Source of the DNA: Hydrogenophaga sp.
Lineage (GTDB): Bacteria; Pseudomonadota; Gammaproteobacteria; Burkholderiales; Burkholderiaceae_C
Reading direction: 5' to 3'
Length of the DNA stretch: 39,178 nucleotides
NCBI GenBank assembly: GCA_018993155.1
Contig: JAGKSX010000136.1
Location: 1 to 39,178, forward strand
Within the stretch, counting starts at the first letter, position 1. The number at the start of each line of letters is the position of its first letter. A program made the translations under genes and the position numbers. The notes under the pieces are model-generated. The model made no database searches and was not told the DNA's origin. It saw only the letters and a list, made by a program, of their open reading frames with translations. This document shows, one piece after another, positions 1 through 7,769 of the stretch.

Positions 1-1264
1 GTAGGTGCCCGGCACGGTCGGCTGGGCGGAGAAGGCCCCCGGCCCTGGCCCGGGCGGGTGGGTGAGGCGGCTGTGGATGGGCAGCGGGTCGTAGGGCCGT
101 GGGGGCGGTGAGCCTGCGGCCCCTTGCCCGCCCAGGGCCAGGCCCAGCGTAGTCTCCACGTCCGGGCAGAGTCCCGCCCCGCCGAAGCGGCCGGCGTCGG
201 AGGCGTCGACGTGTCCGAACTCCTCGAAGATCCGCTCGCGCGCCTCCGGGGGCACGCCGGGCCCGGTGTCGTCCACGATGAAGGCCAGCTTCGGGCGCCG
301 GGCGGCGCCGTTGACGCGCTCGACGCTGATCCGGACCCCGCCGGATCCGGTGAACTTCACGGCGTTGCCGGCGAGGTTGAACAGCACCTGGCGCAGGCGG
401 CCCTCGTCGGCCAGCACGTCGGGCGCGTCGGCGGCCACCGACCAGGCGATCTCCAGCCCCTTGTCGTGCGCCTTCGGGCTGAGCAGTTCGGCCACGCCGC
501 GGACCAGCGACTCGAGGCAGACGGGAACGGCGTCGAACTCCAGCTTGCCGGCTTCCAGCCGGGCATAGTCGAGCAGGTCGTTGACCAGGCCCAGCAGGTG
601 TTCGGCCGAGGTGCGGGCGCTGTCGAGATAGGCGCGCTGGGCGCCGTCGAGGCGGGTGCGCTGCAGCAGGCCCAGCATGCCGATGACGCCGTTCAGCGGC
701 GTGCGCATCTCGTGGCTGACGGCAGCCAGGAAGCGGCTCTTGATCTCGTGGGCGGGCACTCCCCTCTTCTTCCGTGCGGGCGACGGCAGCGCGCATCTCC
801 ATTTCACCGGCAATGTCGAGCATCTGGGCACGGATGGAGGCAAGCGCGCCGTCTTCGGCCCGCACCGCCGTCATGTCGAGGCGGACGTTGAGGAACTGGG
901 CCTGGTCGAGGCCGATCACCGGACGATCGAGGCGCAGGTCGGTGACGACCACATCGGCGCCAAGGCGCAGTTCATCCAGCGCCTGAACGAAGGCCAGCCG
1001 GTCGGACACATGCACCTGCTCAACGAAGGGCCGCGACAGCGGTTCGCGCAGGAAGGAGAGGAACATCGGGCGGTCGCGACCGCCAGCAGCGCGGACGATG
1101 CCGTTGGCATCGAGCGACAGGAACAGGCCAGGGCAGAAGTCGTAAGGGTCGGTTGCCGGCTCGAGGCTCAAGGCAGGGCCTGCCTCGCTGCCTTCGGCAT
1201 CCAATCGACGACCGGCGATTATGGCGACGGCGGCGACGAGATAAAGGGAGGTGGCCAGCGCAAA
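1..1264 (-). pseudogene. Sensor histidine kinase remnant, frameshifted and cut by the window edge
   Basis: Read leftward, the frame continuous with the rubrerythrin fragment encodes one hydrophobic segment (FALATSLYLVAAVAIIAG), then a PAS-like stretch (DPYDFCPGLFLSLDANG) and a short helical linker ending ARTEEEG. The HisKA domain appears only in the next frame: an H-box (AAVSHEMRTPLNG, His codon at 712-714), an N-box (NLAGNAVKFT, about 349-378) and a G1 box (DDTGPGVP). Removing one base from the CCCC run at 761-764 joins the two frames without a break, so a single-base insertion or a sequencing error is the simplest explanation. The expected G2 box (GGTGLGLAI) is only partly present (RFGGAGL), and from about 175 down to 1 I recognise nothing. 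There is no start codon of its own; translation would have to come through the rubrerythrin start. The kinase assignment is sure. Whether this is a decayed gene or an assembly artefact is open. Confidence 0.7.
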
Positions 1265-1495
1265 GCCGATCGGCAGGCCAGTGGCCGGGTCGCCCGATTG
1301 CTCCAGGAATTCCAGGTGGCCGTGCGCGTGGCCGGTTTCACCTTCGGCGGTCGAGCGGAAGAGGGCCGCCACGTCGTTCTGGCCTTCCACGTCGGCCTTG
1401 TTCGCGAAGTACAGGTAGCGGCGATTGGCCTGGGATTCGCCGGCGAAGGCGTCTTTGAGGCACTGCTCGGTTTTCGAGCCTTTCAATGCGGGCAT
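1265..1495 (-). pseudogene. Rubrerythrin, N-terminal 77 residues only, fused to kinase sequence
   Basis: The start at 1495 is well supported: an AAGGAGA ribosome site (1502-1508) lies seven bases upstream. The 77 residues, MPALKGSKTEQ to GDPATGLPIG, match the first two helices of the ferritin-like domain of rubrerythrin, a peroxide-reducing diiron protein of the cytoplasm. The first-half iron ligands are all present: Glu20 (FAGESQ), Glu53 and His56 (EGETGHAH). After GLPIG the family continues into helices three and four with the remaining ligands and usually a rubredoxin domain. Here the sequence switches in frame to an unrelated membrane-kinase sequence, so the diiron site cannot form. The switch falls on GCCGATCGG (1265-1273), which contains GATC. 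The promoter region and 5' end look healthy, which argues for a recent truncation or a chimeric assembly rather than long decay. Confidence 0.8.
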
Positions 1496-1801
1496 TTGGT
1501 ATCTCCTTGCTTGCGTGGGTGGAAGAAACGCCCAAGAGGCCCGGACAGCAGGCGCCGAACCTGACAGGACTTCCGCAACATACGCCCGCCGGTCCACCAG
1601 CGTCCAATAGTTCCGGGCTATGCGGGAAATTGCCCTGACCTATCCGGGGACGGACGTTGATACCGGCGTTCAACAGGATCGACACCCCCGGCCGAAAGCA
1701 TCAAACTGGAGTGCGCCGCAGGCCTATTAAATTACGATAAGAGAAATGCGTTGCATAATGGTAAATCACAGGCCCCGCTTTCGCCTATCCAGGAGACCGA
1801 C
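1496..1801. other. Intergenic region between rubrerythrin fragment and VOC gene
   Basis: This 306-base stretch separates two divergent genes and contains no convincing coding sequence. It holds the rubrerythrin ribosome site at 1502-1508 (minus strand), an AT-rich island at about 1726-1768 that is the likely promoter for the VOC gene, and the AGGAGA ribosome site of the VOC gene just before 1802. The middle, about 1510-1700, shows nothing I can name. Confidence 0.6.
1732..1759 (+). promoter_or_regulatory. Candidate promoter of the VOC gene with a small palindrome
   Basis: A -35-like TTACGA (1732-1737) and a -10-like CATAAT (1754-1759) are separated by 16 bases in the only AT-rich part of the intergenic region. 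The spacer and -10 contain the interrupted palindrome ATGC-GTT-GCAT (1746-1756), which could be an operator. No regulator gene is adjacent, so this is a pattern-based guess. Confidence 0.35.
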
Positions 1802-2416
1802 ATGCCGACCACCGCCACCCTGCCCCCGCCCGCGCCGATCCAGCAGTTGCACCACTATGCGTACCGTGCGAAGGACGCCGAGGAAACGCGCCGTTTCTAC
1901 GAGGACATCCTGGGCCTGCCGCTGTACCACATCATCCAGAGCGACCATGTGCCGAGCACGGGCGAGTACTGCCCGTACACGCACTTCTTCTTCCGGCTGC
2001 AGGACGGCTCGTTCATCGCCTTCTTCGACCTGGGCGACGACGAGGCCGCGTTGCCGAGCCCGAACACGCCGAAGTGGGTGAACCACATCAGTTTCCGCGT
2101 GGACACGGTGGAGGAGCTGGAGAACACCAAGGCGCGCCTGGAGGCTGGTGGCATCGAGGTGCTGGGGGTGACGGACCACCACATCTTCAAGAGCATCTAC
2201 TTCTTCGACCCGAACGGCATCCGTCTGGAACTCACGGCGCAGTTGGCCGACGAGTTCGAGATGCTCAAGGAAAGCAAGACCGCGCATGCGCGCCTGGCCG
2301 AGTGGACGGCGCGCAAGGAGCAGTGGCGCAAGGAACGCGCCGAGGGCAAATCCGCCGCGCCGCTCAAGCCGCAGCAGAACGACCGGCCGGAGGTAGTGGC
2401 GCGCGCCAAGGCCTGA
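1802..2416 (+). CDS. VOC-family (glyoxalase/extradiol dioxygenase fold) protein
   Basis: The 204-residue product has the vicinal-oxygen-chelate fold, whose members bind a divalent metal and act on adjacent oxygen atoms in lyases, isomerases and ring-cleaving dioxygenases. Two beta-alpha-beta-beta-beta halves are visible, starting at QQLHHYAYRAKD (about residue 15) and WVNHISFRVDTVEE (about 95). The likely metal ligands are His17/18, the His of WVNHISF and the Glu of GIRLELTAQ; the motif YFFDPNGIRLE is typical of the second half. A charged tail rich in Lys, Arg and Glu follows. The ATG at 1802 is preceded by AGGAGA; an upstream TTG at 1751 lacks a ribosome site. It precedes the FAD monooxygenase on the same strand, separated by 337 bases of hairpin repeats, so a shared catabolic role is plausible but co-transcription is uncertain. 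The substrate cannot be read from sequence. Confidence 0.88.
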   Translation: MPTTATLPPPAPIQQLHHYAYRAKDAEETRRFYEDILGLPLYHIIQSDHVPSTGEYCPYTHFFFRLQDGSFIAFFDLGDDEAALPSPNTPKWVNHISFRVDTVEELENTKARLEAGGIEVLGVTDHHIFKSIYFFDPNGIRLELTAQLADEFEMLKESKTAHARLAEWTARKEQWRKERAEGKSAAPLKPQQNDRPEVVARAKA

Positions 2417-2446
2417 GGGTTTTGGTTTTGGCATTGGCGGGGACCG

Positions 2447-2548
2447 GTCGGCGAAGGGTGGGCGAGGGGCTCCGCTCATGTCCCCCGAACCGGCTTCGCC
2501 GGTTCTCCTCCTTTACTTCGCTGCGCCCCTCACCCACCCTTCGCCGAC
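2447..2548 (-). repeat. Structured intergenic repeat, copy 1 (large hairpin)
   Basis: Arms 2447-2470 and 2525-2548 pair over 24 bases with one mismatch. Inside is a second hairpin, GAACCGG-cttcg-CCGGTTC (2487-2505). Read on the minus strand, the interior carries GTAAAGGAGGAG (2505-2516), then the hairpin, then GGGGGACA (2479-2486) and GCGGAGC. The same order appears in copy 2 at 2591-2691 on the opposite strand. It lies just after the VOC stop codon and may also act as a transcript end. Confidence 0.75.
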
Positions 2549-2590
2549 CTCCGTGCGCACCAGCAACTGTGGGCACTCAACGGTCACTCT

Positions 2591-2691
2591 GGCCCGGTGA
2601 TGCCCGGTGCTCTGCGCAGCGGGGTAAAGGAGGAGGCGGCACCAGCCGCCGGGGGACACCCGCGGAGCAGAGTGCCGGGCGTCGCCGGGCC
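2591..2691 (+). repeat. Structured intergenic repeat, copy 2 (large hairpin)
   Basis: Arms 2591-2615 and 2667-2691 pair over 25 bases; all four non-Watson-Crick positions are G-T pairs that would still pair in a plus-strand RNA. The interior holds GTAAAGGAGGAG (2624-2635), a small hairpin GGCGGC-acca-GCCGCC (2635-2650), GGGGGACA (2651-2658) and GCGGAGC (2662-2668), the same core as copy 1 but inverted. The outer arms of the two copies differ in sequence while each remains self-complementary. It lies 62 bases before the FAD monooxygenase start. Confidence 0.75.
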
Positions 2692-2753
2692 CGCGAGGTC
2701 TGCGAACGAACAGAAAACGGAAGCATGAAGGCAACCAGAACAAGGAGCGATGC

Positions 2754-4487
2754 ATGTCACTGACCGCCTACCGAGAGACAGCCCACACCAACAGCTACGA
2801 ATTCACCAGCGGTGCGGGCTACGTGCTCCCCGAGTACGAATTCGTCCCCCCACCCGAACTGACGAGCGAAACCCGGGTCCGCCACCCCATCGTCATCGTG
2901 GGCGGCGGCATCACCGGCCTCACCCTCGCCTGCTCGCTCGCCCGCCTGGGCGTGAAAGCGATCCTCATCGACGAAGACAACACCGTTGGCGTCAAGGGCG
3001 CCTCCTCGCGCGGCATCTGCTACACCCAGAAATCGCTCGAAATCTTCCAGCGCCTGGGCATCTTCGAGCGCATCGCCGCCAAAGGCACCCAGTGGAGCGT
3101 CGGCCGCACCTTCGCCGGCGACGACGAGGTCTACAACTTCGACCTGCGCCAACAAGGCAACTTCCACCTCTCCAGCCAGCCGCCCTTCATCAACATCCAG
3201 CAGTTCTACATCGAGGCCTTCCTCGTCGACCGCGTGCAGGAACTCGGCGCCGTCGAACTGCGCTGGCAGAACCGCCTCACCGCCTTCGAGCAAAACGCCA
3301 ACGCCGCCACCCTCACCATCGAAACCCCCGCCGGCAGCTACCGCATCGAAGCCGAACACGTCATCGACGCCACCGGCTCCAACAGCCCGCTGCGCAAATG
3401 GCTCAACGTGCCCTTCGACTCGCGCCGGGGCGACGACCGCTGGTGCATCGCCGACGTGCGCTTCACCACCCACCCACCGGCCGAACGCCACACCTGGATC
3501 GAAGCCCCGTTCAACGAGAACCGCGCCGTCTGGCAACACCTCATGGCCGACGACGTCTGGCGCATCGACTACCAGATGGCCCCCAACGCCGACCCCGCCT
3601 ACGTGAGCCGCGAAGACGTGGTGCGCGAGCGCCTGGCGCGCCAGTTCGGGCCCGACGTGGGCGTGGAGATCGTCTGGGTCGGCCCCTACGCCTACCGCAG
3701 CGAGTGCGTGCACGCGATGCGCCATGGGCGCGTCTTCCTCATGGGCGACTCGGCCAAGGTGGTCAGCCCCTTCGGCGCGCGCGGCGGCAACACCGGCGTG
3801 GCCGACGCCGACAACCTGGCCTGGAAACTCGCCGCCGTGCTGCGCGGCAAGGCCGACCCGGCCCTGCTGCAGAGCTACCAGGACGAGCGCCTGGAGGCCG
3901 CGCAGCAGAACGTGTGCGTGACCAACCGCACCGCGCGCTTCCTGCGCCCGGCCGACGGCAGCGAGCGCCTGTTCCGCCAGGCCGCCATCGGCCTGGCCAA
4001 GCAGTACCCGTTCGCGCGCAGCCTCATCAACACCGGCCGCATGGCGGTGGCCAACCCCTACAGCCGTTCCGGCGCCTGCACCTACGCCCCCGGCAGCGCG
4101 GCCGGCCAGTCGGTTCAGAACGTGTCTTTCACGTGGGCCGACGGCTCCACCGGACAGGTCAACGACCTGCTGAACTGGGCCCAGGGCGACCTGCTGGTGC
4201 TGGTGTTCGGCGACCTCGCGCCTGCCGCGCTGCAGCGCTTGCGCCGGCTCTGCCTGGACGCGCCGGTGCGCAGCGTGCAGGTGCTCGGCTCCGACGGCGC
4301 CGCCCAGGCCCTGGAACACGTGCGCGACCCCAAGGGCCACCTGCAGGGTGCCTGCCATGTGTTCGGCCACGCCTGGGCCCTCGTGCGTCCCGACGGCTAC
4401 CTGGCCGCCACCGGCGAAACCATCAACGCCCGGCTGGTCACGGCCATCGAGCGTTCCCTCGGCCTGCGCGGAGACAAAACCCCATGA
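2754..4487 (+). CDS. FAD-dependent aromatic-ring monooxygenase (PheA/TfdB, MhpA-like)
   Basis: The 577-residue product is a class A flavoprotein monooxygenase, which uses NAD(P)H and oxygen to hydroxylate an aromatic ring in the cytoplasm. The FAD dinucleotide fold is at HPIVIVGGGITGLTLA (GGGITG at residues 50-55). The middle motif is VIDATGSNSPLR, and the GD motif that contacts the FAD ribose is MGDSAKVVSPFGARGGNTG (Asp332). The C-terminal third resembles the thioredoxin-like domain of phenol hydroxylase and MhpA-type enzymes. The N terminus has about 43 residues before the FAD motif, more than in many relatives. The ATG at 2754 has AAGGAG six to seven bases upstream; an ATG four bases earlier is in another frame. 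Its stop overlaps the next start (ATGA), so translation is coupled to the DUF2783 gene. The substrate is unknown; 3-(3-hydroxyphenyl)propionate-type compounds are the closest analogy. Confidence 0.9.
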   Translation: MSLTAYRETAHTNSYEFTSGAGYVLPEYEFVPPPELTSETRVRHPIVIVGGGITGLTLACSLARLGVKAILIDEDNTVGVKGASSRGICYTQKSLEIFQRLGIFERIAAKGTQWSVGRTFAGDDEVYNFDLRQQGNFHLSSQPPFINIQQFYIEAFLVDRVQELGAVELRWQNRLTAFEQNANAATLTIETPAGSYRIEAEHVIDATGSNSPLRKWLNVPFDSRRGDDRWCIADVRFTTHPPAERHTWIEAPFNENRAVWQHLMADDVWRIDYQMAPNADPAYVSREDVVRERLARQFGPDVGVEIVWVGPYAYRSECVHAMRHGRVFLMGDSAKVVSPFGARGGNTGVADADNLAWKLAAVLRGKADPALLQSYQDERLEAAQQNVCVTNRTARFLRPADGSERLFRQAAIGLAKQYPFARSLINTGRMAVANPYSRSGACTYAPGSAAGQSVQNVSFTWADGSTGQVNDLLNWAQGDLLVLVFGDLAPAALQRLRRLCLDAPVRSVQVLGSDGAAQALEHVRDPKGHLQGACHVFGHAWALVRPDGYLAATGETINARLVTAIERSLGLRGDKTP

Positions 4488-4672
4488 GACAAGACCTGCA
4501 TTTCCAGGACGCCGACGCGTTCTACGAACAGCTGCTGGACGCCCACGCCGGCCTCAGCCGCGAAGACGCCGAGCTGCTCAACGCGCGCCTGATCCTGCTG
4601 CTGGCCAACCAGATCGGCGATGCGAAGGTGCTGAAAGCCTGCATCGAAGCGGCCCAGCGCGTGCCTAGCTAA
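4484..4672 (+). CDS. DUF2783 small protein, coupled to the FAD monooxygenase
   Basis: This 62-residue acidic, helical protein ([17 protein letters not shown] to EAAQRVPS) matches my memory of the DUF2783 family, recurrent small partners encoded beside FAD monooxygenases. The core [23 protein letters not shown] forms two amphipathic helices; there is no signal, membrane segment, cysteine or known catalytic motif. Its ATG overlaps the monooxygenase TGA by one base pair step (ATGA), the classic arrangement for translational coupling and roughly equal dosage. A role as an accessory or stabilising subunit is inference from this linkage only. A terminator follows at 4701. Confidence 0.8.
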   Translation: MRQDLHFQDADAFYEQLLDAHAGLSREDAELLNARLILLLANQIGDAKVLKACIEAAQRVPS

Positions 4673-4700
4673 AATCAGGGTCTTCCCCTGCTCTCCCAGA

Positions 4701-4730
4701 CGGCATCCTGCGGGATGCCGTTTCCATTTT
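4701..4730 (+). terminator. Rho-independent terminator after the monooxygenase operon
   Basis: CGGCATCC-tgcg-GGATGCCG (4701-4720) is a perfect eight-base stem followed by TTTCCATTTTT. It ends the monooxygenase/DUF2783 transcript only about 20 bases before valS, so valS must have its own start inside this short region or be read through. Confidence 0.75.
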
Positions 4731-4740
4731 TGGCGCGCCC

Positions 4741-7677
4741 ATGACCGACACCCTGAACCAGCCTGGCCTGCAATCCCTGGCCAAATCGTTCGAACCCGCT
4801 CCGCTCGAAGCCCGTTGGGGCCCCGAGTGGGAACAGCGCGGCTACGGCGCCGCCGGCTTCCGGGGCACCGGGGTACCAGAGGCCGGCGCGCCTTCGTTCG
4901 CGATCCAGCTGCCGCCGCCCAACGTGACCGGCACCCTGCACATGGGCCACGCGTTCAACCAGACCATCATGGACAGCCTCACGCGCTACCACCGCATGGC
5001 GGGCGCGAACACGGTCTGGGTGCCCGGCACCGACCACGCCGGCATCGCCACCCAGATCGTGGTGGAGCGCCAGCTTCAGGCCCAGGGCATCAGCCGGCAC
5101 GACATGGGACCGACCCCGGCCGAGGCGCGCAAGAACTTCGTCGCCAAGGTCTGGGAATGGAAGGAACAGAGCGGCAACACCATCACCACGCAGATGCGCC
5201 GCATGGGCGACAGCGTGGACTGGGGCCGCGAGTACTTCACCATGGACGACAAGCTCAGCACCGTCGTCACCGAAACCTTCGTGCGCCTGTACGAGCAGGG
5301 CCTGATCTACCGGGGCAAGCGCCTGGTGAACTGGGACCCGGTGCTCAAGACCGCTGTGTCGGACCTGGAGGTGGAGAGCGAGGAGGAAGACGGTTTCCTC
5401 TGGCACATCGCCTACCCGCTCGCCGACGGCAGCGGCTCTCTCACCGTGGCCACCACCCGCCCCGAGACCATGCTGGGCGACGTGGCCGTGATGGTGCACC
5501 CGGAAGACGAGCGCTACACCGCCCTGATCGGCAAGACGGTGAAGCTGCCGCTGTGCGACCGCGAGATTCCGGTGATCGCCGACGCCTACGTGGACCGCGA
5601 GTTCGGCACCGGCGTGGTCAAGGTCACGCCCGCACACGACAACAACGACTACGCCGTCGGCCAGCGCCACGGCCTGCCCCTGATCGGCGTGCTCACGCTG
5701 GACGCGGCCATCAACGAGAACGCCCCGGCGAAGTACCGTGGCATGGACCGCTTCGTGGCCCGCAAGGCCGTGGTGGCCGACCTGGAGGCCGCCGGCCTGC
5801 TGGTGGAAACCAAGAAACACAAGCTCATGGTGCCGCGCTGCGCGCGCACCGGCCAGGTGATCGAGCCCATGCTGACGGACCAGTGGTTCGTCGCCATGGC
5901 CAAGGTGAGCGAATCCGATCCCACCGGCAAGAGCATCGCGCAGAAAGCAATCGACGCCGTCGCCTCGGGCGAGGTCAGCTTCGTGCCGGAGAACTGGGTC
6001 AACACCTACAACCAGTGGATGAACAACATCCAGGACTGGTGCATCAGCCGCCAGCTCTGGTGGGGCCACCAGATCCCGGCCTGGTACGACGAGGCCGGCA
6101 ACGTGATCGTGGCGCGCAACGAAGCCGAGGCACAGGCCAAGGCCCCGGGCCGCACGCTCACGCGCGACCCGGACGTGCTCGACACCTGGTACTCCTCGGC
6201 TCTGGTGCCCTTCAGCACCATGGGCTGGCCGAACCAGAAGGACGGCGCGACCGAGGACTACAACCTCTACCTGCCCAGCACCGTGCTGGTGACGGGCTAC
6301 GACATCATCTTCTTCTGGGTCGCCCGGATGATCATGATGACCACGCACTTCACCGGCCGCGTGCCGTTCAGGCACGTCTACATCCACGGCCTGGTGCGCG
6401 ACGCGCAGGGCCAGAAGATGAGCAAGAGCGAAGGCAACGTGCTCGACCCGGTGGACCTGATCGACGGCGTCGCGCTCGCGCCCCTGCTCGAGAAACGCAC
6501 CACCGGCCTGCGCAAGCCCGAGACCGCGCCCAAGGTGCGCAAGCAGACCGAGAAGGAATTCCCCGAAGGCATTCCCGCCTACGGCGCGGACGCGCTGCGC
6601 TTCACCTTCGCGGCGCTGGCCTCGCTGGGCCGCAGCATCAACTTCGACAGCAAGCGCTGCGAGGGCTACCGCAACTTCTGCAACAAGCTCTGGAACGCCA
6701 CGCGCTTCACGCTGATGAACTGCGAAGGCCACGACTGCGGCCTGCAGGAACACACCAAGGCCGAATGTGCACCCGCTCGCACCGACAGTGCGAGCGGCCA
6801 GACGATCCCTGCCGGCCCTTTCCACGGCTACCTGAGCTTCAGCCAGGCCGACCGCTGGATCAGCTCGGTGCTGCAGAAGGTCGAGGCCGAGGTGGCCAAG
6901 GGCTTCGCCGAATACCGGCTCGACAACGTGGCCAATGCGATCTACGACTTCGTCTGGAACGAGTTCTGCGACTGGTACCTCGAAATCGCCAAGGTGCAGA
7001 TCCAGACCGGCGACGCCTCGCAGCAGCGCGCCACGCGGCGCACGCTGATCCGCACGCTCGAAGCCATCCTGCGGCTGGCGCACCCCATCATCCCCTTCAT
7101 CACCGAGGAACTCTGGCAGAAGGTCGCGCCGGTGGCCGGCCTGCCCGGCCCGTCGGTGAGCATCGCGCGCTACCCCGAGAGCCAGCCGGCCAAGATCGAC
7201 GAGGCCGCCATCGCGCACGTGGTCAAGCTCAAGGCCCTGGTGGACGCCTGCCGCACGCTGCGCGGTGAGATGAACGTGTCACCCGCCACGCGCCTGCCGC
7301 TCTACGTGCTGGGCGACACCGCCTTCATGCAGGCCGCCGGCCCGGTGCTGCAGGCGCTGGCCAAGCTCAACGAAGTGCGCGTGTTCGAGGACGAGGCGGC
7401 CTGGGCCGCCGCCGCACAGGCCGCGCCCGTGGCCGTGGTGGGCGAGGCGCGCATGTGCCTGTTCATGGAGATCGACGTCGCCGCCGAGAAGGCCCGCCTG
7501 GGCAAGGAAGCGGCCCGCCTGGAAGGCGAGATCGTCAAGGCCAACGGCAAACTCTCGAACGAAGCCTTCGTGGCCAAGGCACCCCCGGCCGTGATCGATC
7601 AGGAAAAGAAACGGGTGGCCGACTTTTCAGCCACGCTGGACAAGGTGCGCGAGCAACTGGCCCGCCTGAGCGCCTGA
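4741..7677 (+). CDS. valS: Valine--tRNA ligase
   Basis: The 978-residue class I aminoacyl-tRNA synthetase charges tRNA-Val with valine and edits mischarged threonine. The HIGH signature is HMGH at residues 67-70 in [17 protein letters not shown]; the KMSKS loop is KMSKSEGNV starting at residue 559. The editing (CP1) domain lies between them ([13 protein letters not shown]). The anticodon-binding domain follows ([15 protein letters not shown]), and the C-terminal coiled coil that grips the tRNA elbow is [20 protein letters not shown] onward. Length is normal for the family. After ECAP there is a short extra stretch ([19 protein letters not shown]) near the start of the anticodon-binding domain that looks like a lineage-specific loop. 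No clear ribosome site precedes the ATG. No T-box or attenuator was seen. A structured repeat follows the stop. Confidence 0.98.
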   Translation: MTDTLNQPGLQSLAKSFEPAPLEARWGPEWEQRGYGAAGFRGTGVPEAGAPSFAIQLPPPNVTGTLHMGHAFNQTIMDSLTRYHRMAGANTVWVPGTDHAGIATQIVVERQLQAQGISRHDMGPTPAEARKNFVAKVWEWKEQSGNTITTQMRRMGDSVDWGREYFTMDDKLSTVVTETFVRLYEQGLIYRGKRLVNWDPVLKTAVSDLEVESEEEDGFLWHIAYPLADGSGSLTVATTRPETMLGDVAVMVHPEDERYTALIGKTVKLPLCDREIPVIADAYVDREFGTGVVKVTPAHDNNDYAVGQRHGLPLIGVLTLDAAINENAPAKYRGMDRFVARKAVVADLEAAGLLVETKKHKLMVPRCARTGQVIEPMLTDQWFVAMAKVSESDPTGKSIAQKAIDAVASGEVSFVPENWVNTYNQWMNNIQDWCISRQLWWGHQIPAWYDEAGNVIVARNEAEAQAKAPGRTLTRDPDVLDTWYSSALVPFSTMGWPNQKDGATEDYNLYLPSTVLVTGYDIIFFWVARMIMMTTHFTGRVPFRHVYIHGLVRDAQGQKMSKSEGNVLDPVDLIDGVALAPLLEKRTTGLRKPETAPKVRKQTEKEFPEGIPAYGADALRFTFAALASLGRSINFDSKRCEGYRNFCNKLWNATRFTLMNCEGHDCGLQEHTKAECAPARTDSASGQTIPAGPFHGYLSFSQADRWISSVLQKVEAEVAKGFAEYRLDNVANAIYDFVWNEFCDWYLEIAKVQIQTGDASQQRATRRTLIRTLEAILRLAHPIIPFITEELWQKVAPVAGLPGPSVSIARYPESQPAKIDEAAIAHVVKLKALVDACRTLRGEMNVSPATRLPLYVLGDTAFMQAAGPVLQALAKLNEVRVFEDEAAWAAAAQAAPVAVVGEARMCLFMEIDVAAEKARLGKEAARLEGEIVKANGKLSNEAFVAKAPPAVIDQEKKRVADFSATLDKVREQLARLSA

Positions 7678-7687
7678 ACCCTTCCAG

Positions 7688-7767
7688 AATGCCGCGGGAC
7701 TGGCTCCGCCAGACCGCAGGCATTGCCCCCTGGGGGGTGACGCACCGCAGGTGCGGCGCGGGGGGGG
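7688..7767 (+). repeat. Clover-type intergenic repeat, copy A
   Basis: The element starts AATGCCGCGG, has an apical CTGG-ctccg-CCAG hairpin and closes with GGCATT, giving a nested stem. It is followed by a GCCCCCTGGGGGG hairpin and a GCACCGCAGGTGC hairpin, ending in a G-run. It fills the space between the convergent ends of valS and the dehydrogenase-like gene, where no ordinary terminator is visible. Copies B and C have the same layout with different stem bases. Confidence 0.7.
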
Positions 7768-7769
7768 AA

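Larger units (their letters stand above)
2417..2753. other. Intergenic region filled by two inverted structured repeats
   Basis: This 337-base gap between the VOC and FAD monooxygenase genes has no credible gene. It is almost entirely two opposed copies of one hairpin repeat family (2447-2548 and 2591-2691). What remains is a short junction at 2549-2590 and a less GC-rich leader (2692-2753) ending in the AAGGAG ribosome site of the monooxygenase. No clear -35/-10 pair was found in that leader. Confidence 0.6.

Noticed and set aside
100-160. LGLALGGQG on the minus strand resembling the patatin nucleophile-region start (GLALGGGGARG)
   Set aside because: The glycine run and all following patatin motifs are missing; the resemblance is too short.
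1751-1801. Upstream TTG extension of the VOC protein by 17 residues
   Set aside because: The added residues overlap the likely promoter and the AGGAGA site lies just before the ATG at 1802.
2757-4370. Long antisense frame (537 codons) under the FAD monooxygenase
   Set aside because: Low-complexity shadow of a well-supported flavoprotein gene, with no ribosome site or family motif.
2750-4672. Alternative frame starting four bases before the monooxygenase ATG and spanning both genes
   Set aside because: It is Arg/Pro/His rich without motifs; the ATG at 2754 has the better ribosome spacing and encodes a complete FAD enzyme.
4675-7218. Long open frame (847 codons) antisense to valS
   Set aside because: It is a GC-rich shadow: composition is dominated by Gly, Ala, Val, His and Arg, no domain is visible, and valS is unmistakable on the other strand.
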